From Flavobacteriales bacterium (GTDB taxonomy: Bacteria > Bacteroidota > Bacteroidia > Flavobacteriales > Crocinitomicaceae), in the NCBI GenBank assembly GCA_947375085.1, contig CANCEQ010000214.1:1-5588 (forward strand): DNA of 5,588 bases, read 5' to 3'. Position numbers and translations under genes: made by a program. Shown in pieces: positions 5,226 through 5,588 of the stretch (its first letter is position 1; every line of letters starts with the position of its first letter). The notes beneath the pieces are model-generated. The model was given only the letters and a program-made list of their open reading frames with translations, was not told where the DNA came from and searched no databases.

Positions 5226-5588
5226 TTACGTTCGATTCACCTGACCAAAAACAGTGTTTTCATTTTTATAAATAATACTATTTTGAATCAAATTATTGAT
5301 GGATTGTTCATTTAACAATTCATTCACTTTTTTGTTTACTTCTTGGTTCGAAATCAATTTCATACAGACATTATCTCCTTTGCATGGGGGAATTTCAAAA
5401 TCGTGTACACAAGGACTACAGTAGGCGTTTTTGTAAATGACATGTGCGTTTTCATTCATTCCATATTGATCGGGTGAACAAGGTCCGAACAAGCAGATAA
5501 TTGGTGTGTTGGTACAAAAGGCAATGTGCATTGGACCGGTATCATTACTAATCATCAAACGAGCGTTGGCAATTATTTCGATTAATTC
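5226..5588 (-). CDS. GT9 family glycosyltransferase (heptosyltransferase-like), C-terminal part
   Basis: The frame is open to the right edge, so the start lies outside; 120 C-terminal residues are present. The fragment carries the hallmark of glycosyltransferase family 9 (ADP-heptose:LPS heptosyltransferase type): ISNDTGPMHIA (residues 13-23), followed by NTPIICLFGPCSPDQYG. In this family the DTGPMH segment lies in the nucleotide-sugar-binding C-terminal half. Such enzymes add heptose or related sugars to lipopolysaccharide core or other surface glycans at the inner face of the inner membrane. The tail holds a cysteine cluster, YCSPC, then PPCKGDNVCMK, which I recall from a Bacteroidetes subset of GT9. 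The Met near residue 12 lies inside the conserved domain and is not the start. The sugar donor and acceptor cannot be told. Confidence 0.85.
   Translation of the reverse strand, partial: ELIEIIANARLMISNDTGPMHIAFCTNTPIICLFGPCSPDQYGMNENAHVIYKNAYCSPCVHDFEIPPCKGDNVCMKLISNQEVNKKVNELLNEQSINNLIQNSIIYKNENTVFGQVNRT

Noticed and set aside
5226..5558. A complete 110-residue protein starting at TTG 5558
   Set aside because: The frame stays open to the window edge, and the conserved GT9 motif lies right at this supposed start. It is the end of a longer gene.

Overview
The window has the marks of a Flavobacteriia genome (Flavobacterium or a close relative). It is AT-rich. Start codons lack strong Shine-Dalgarno sequences. 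The -7 elements match the Bacteroidetes consensus TAnnTTTG, and there are several lipoproteins with a Cys-Lys-Lys start. Both edge fragments, an SdhC N-terminus and a GT9 C-terminus, resemble Bacteroidetes versions of those families. These assignments come from reading the sequence; no database search was run.

Layout, left to right. The first 56 bases are the start of a minus-strand gene read as the succinate dehydrogenase cytochrome b subunit. A 348-base non-coding stretch follows. It holds the likely sdhC promoter, two hairpins and a pair of imperfect ~55-bp direct repeats, and probably forms the 3' UTR and terminator of the next operon. That operon, also on the minus strand, is a LysE-type membrane exporter followed 40 bases later by a secreted protein built almost entirely of about 19 YwqK/MORN_2-like repeats. 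It has a textbook Bacteroidetes promoter and appears to start at TTG. A short divergent intergenic region leads to a plus-strand lipocalin-like lipoprotein. This gene converges, across a strong bidirectional terminator, on a minus-strand prohibitin/band-7 (SPFH) gene that itself carries a lipobox.

The right third is more unsettled. A minus-strand lipoprotein gene (4660-5171) is split by a one-base frameshift in a short A run just after its lipobox. Without the shift it would encode about 170 residues. Just beyond it, before a clear terminator, lies a 15-codon segment that resembles the C-terminus of a related protein. The window ends inside a GT9 (heptosyltransferase-like) glycosyltransferase gene.

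The genes do not form one pathway. The common thread is the cell envelope: a respiratory membrane subunit, an exporter, a secreted repeat protein, three lipoproteins (one broken) and a surface-glycan glycosyltransferase. I found no mobile element, CRISPR array, tRNA or rRNA. The best candidates for a closer look are the frameshifted lipoprotein with its adjacent remnant, the repeated 3' region at 230-404, and the lipid-anchored band-7 protein.
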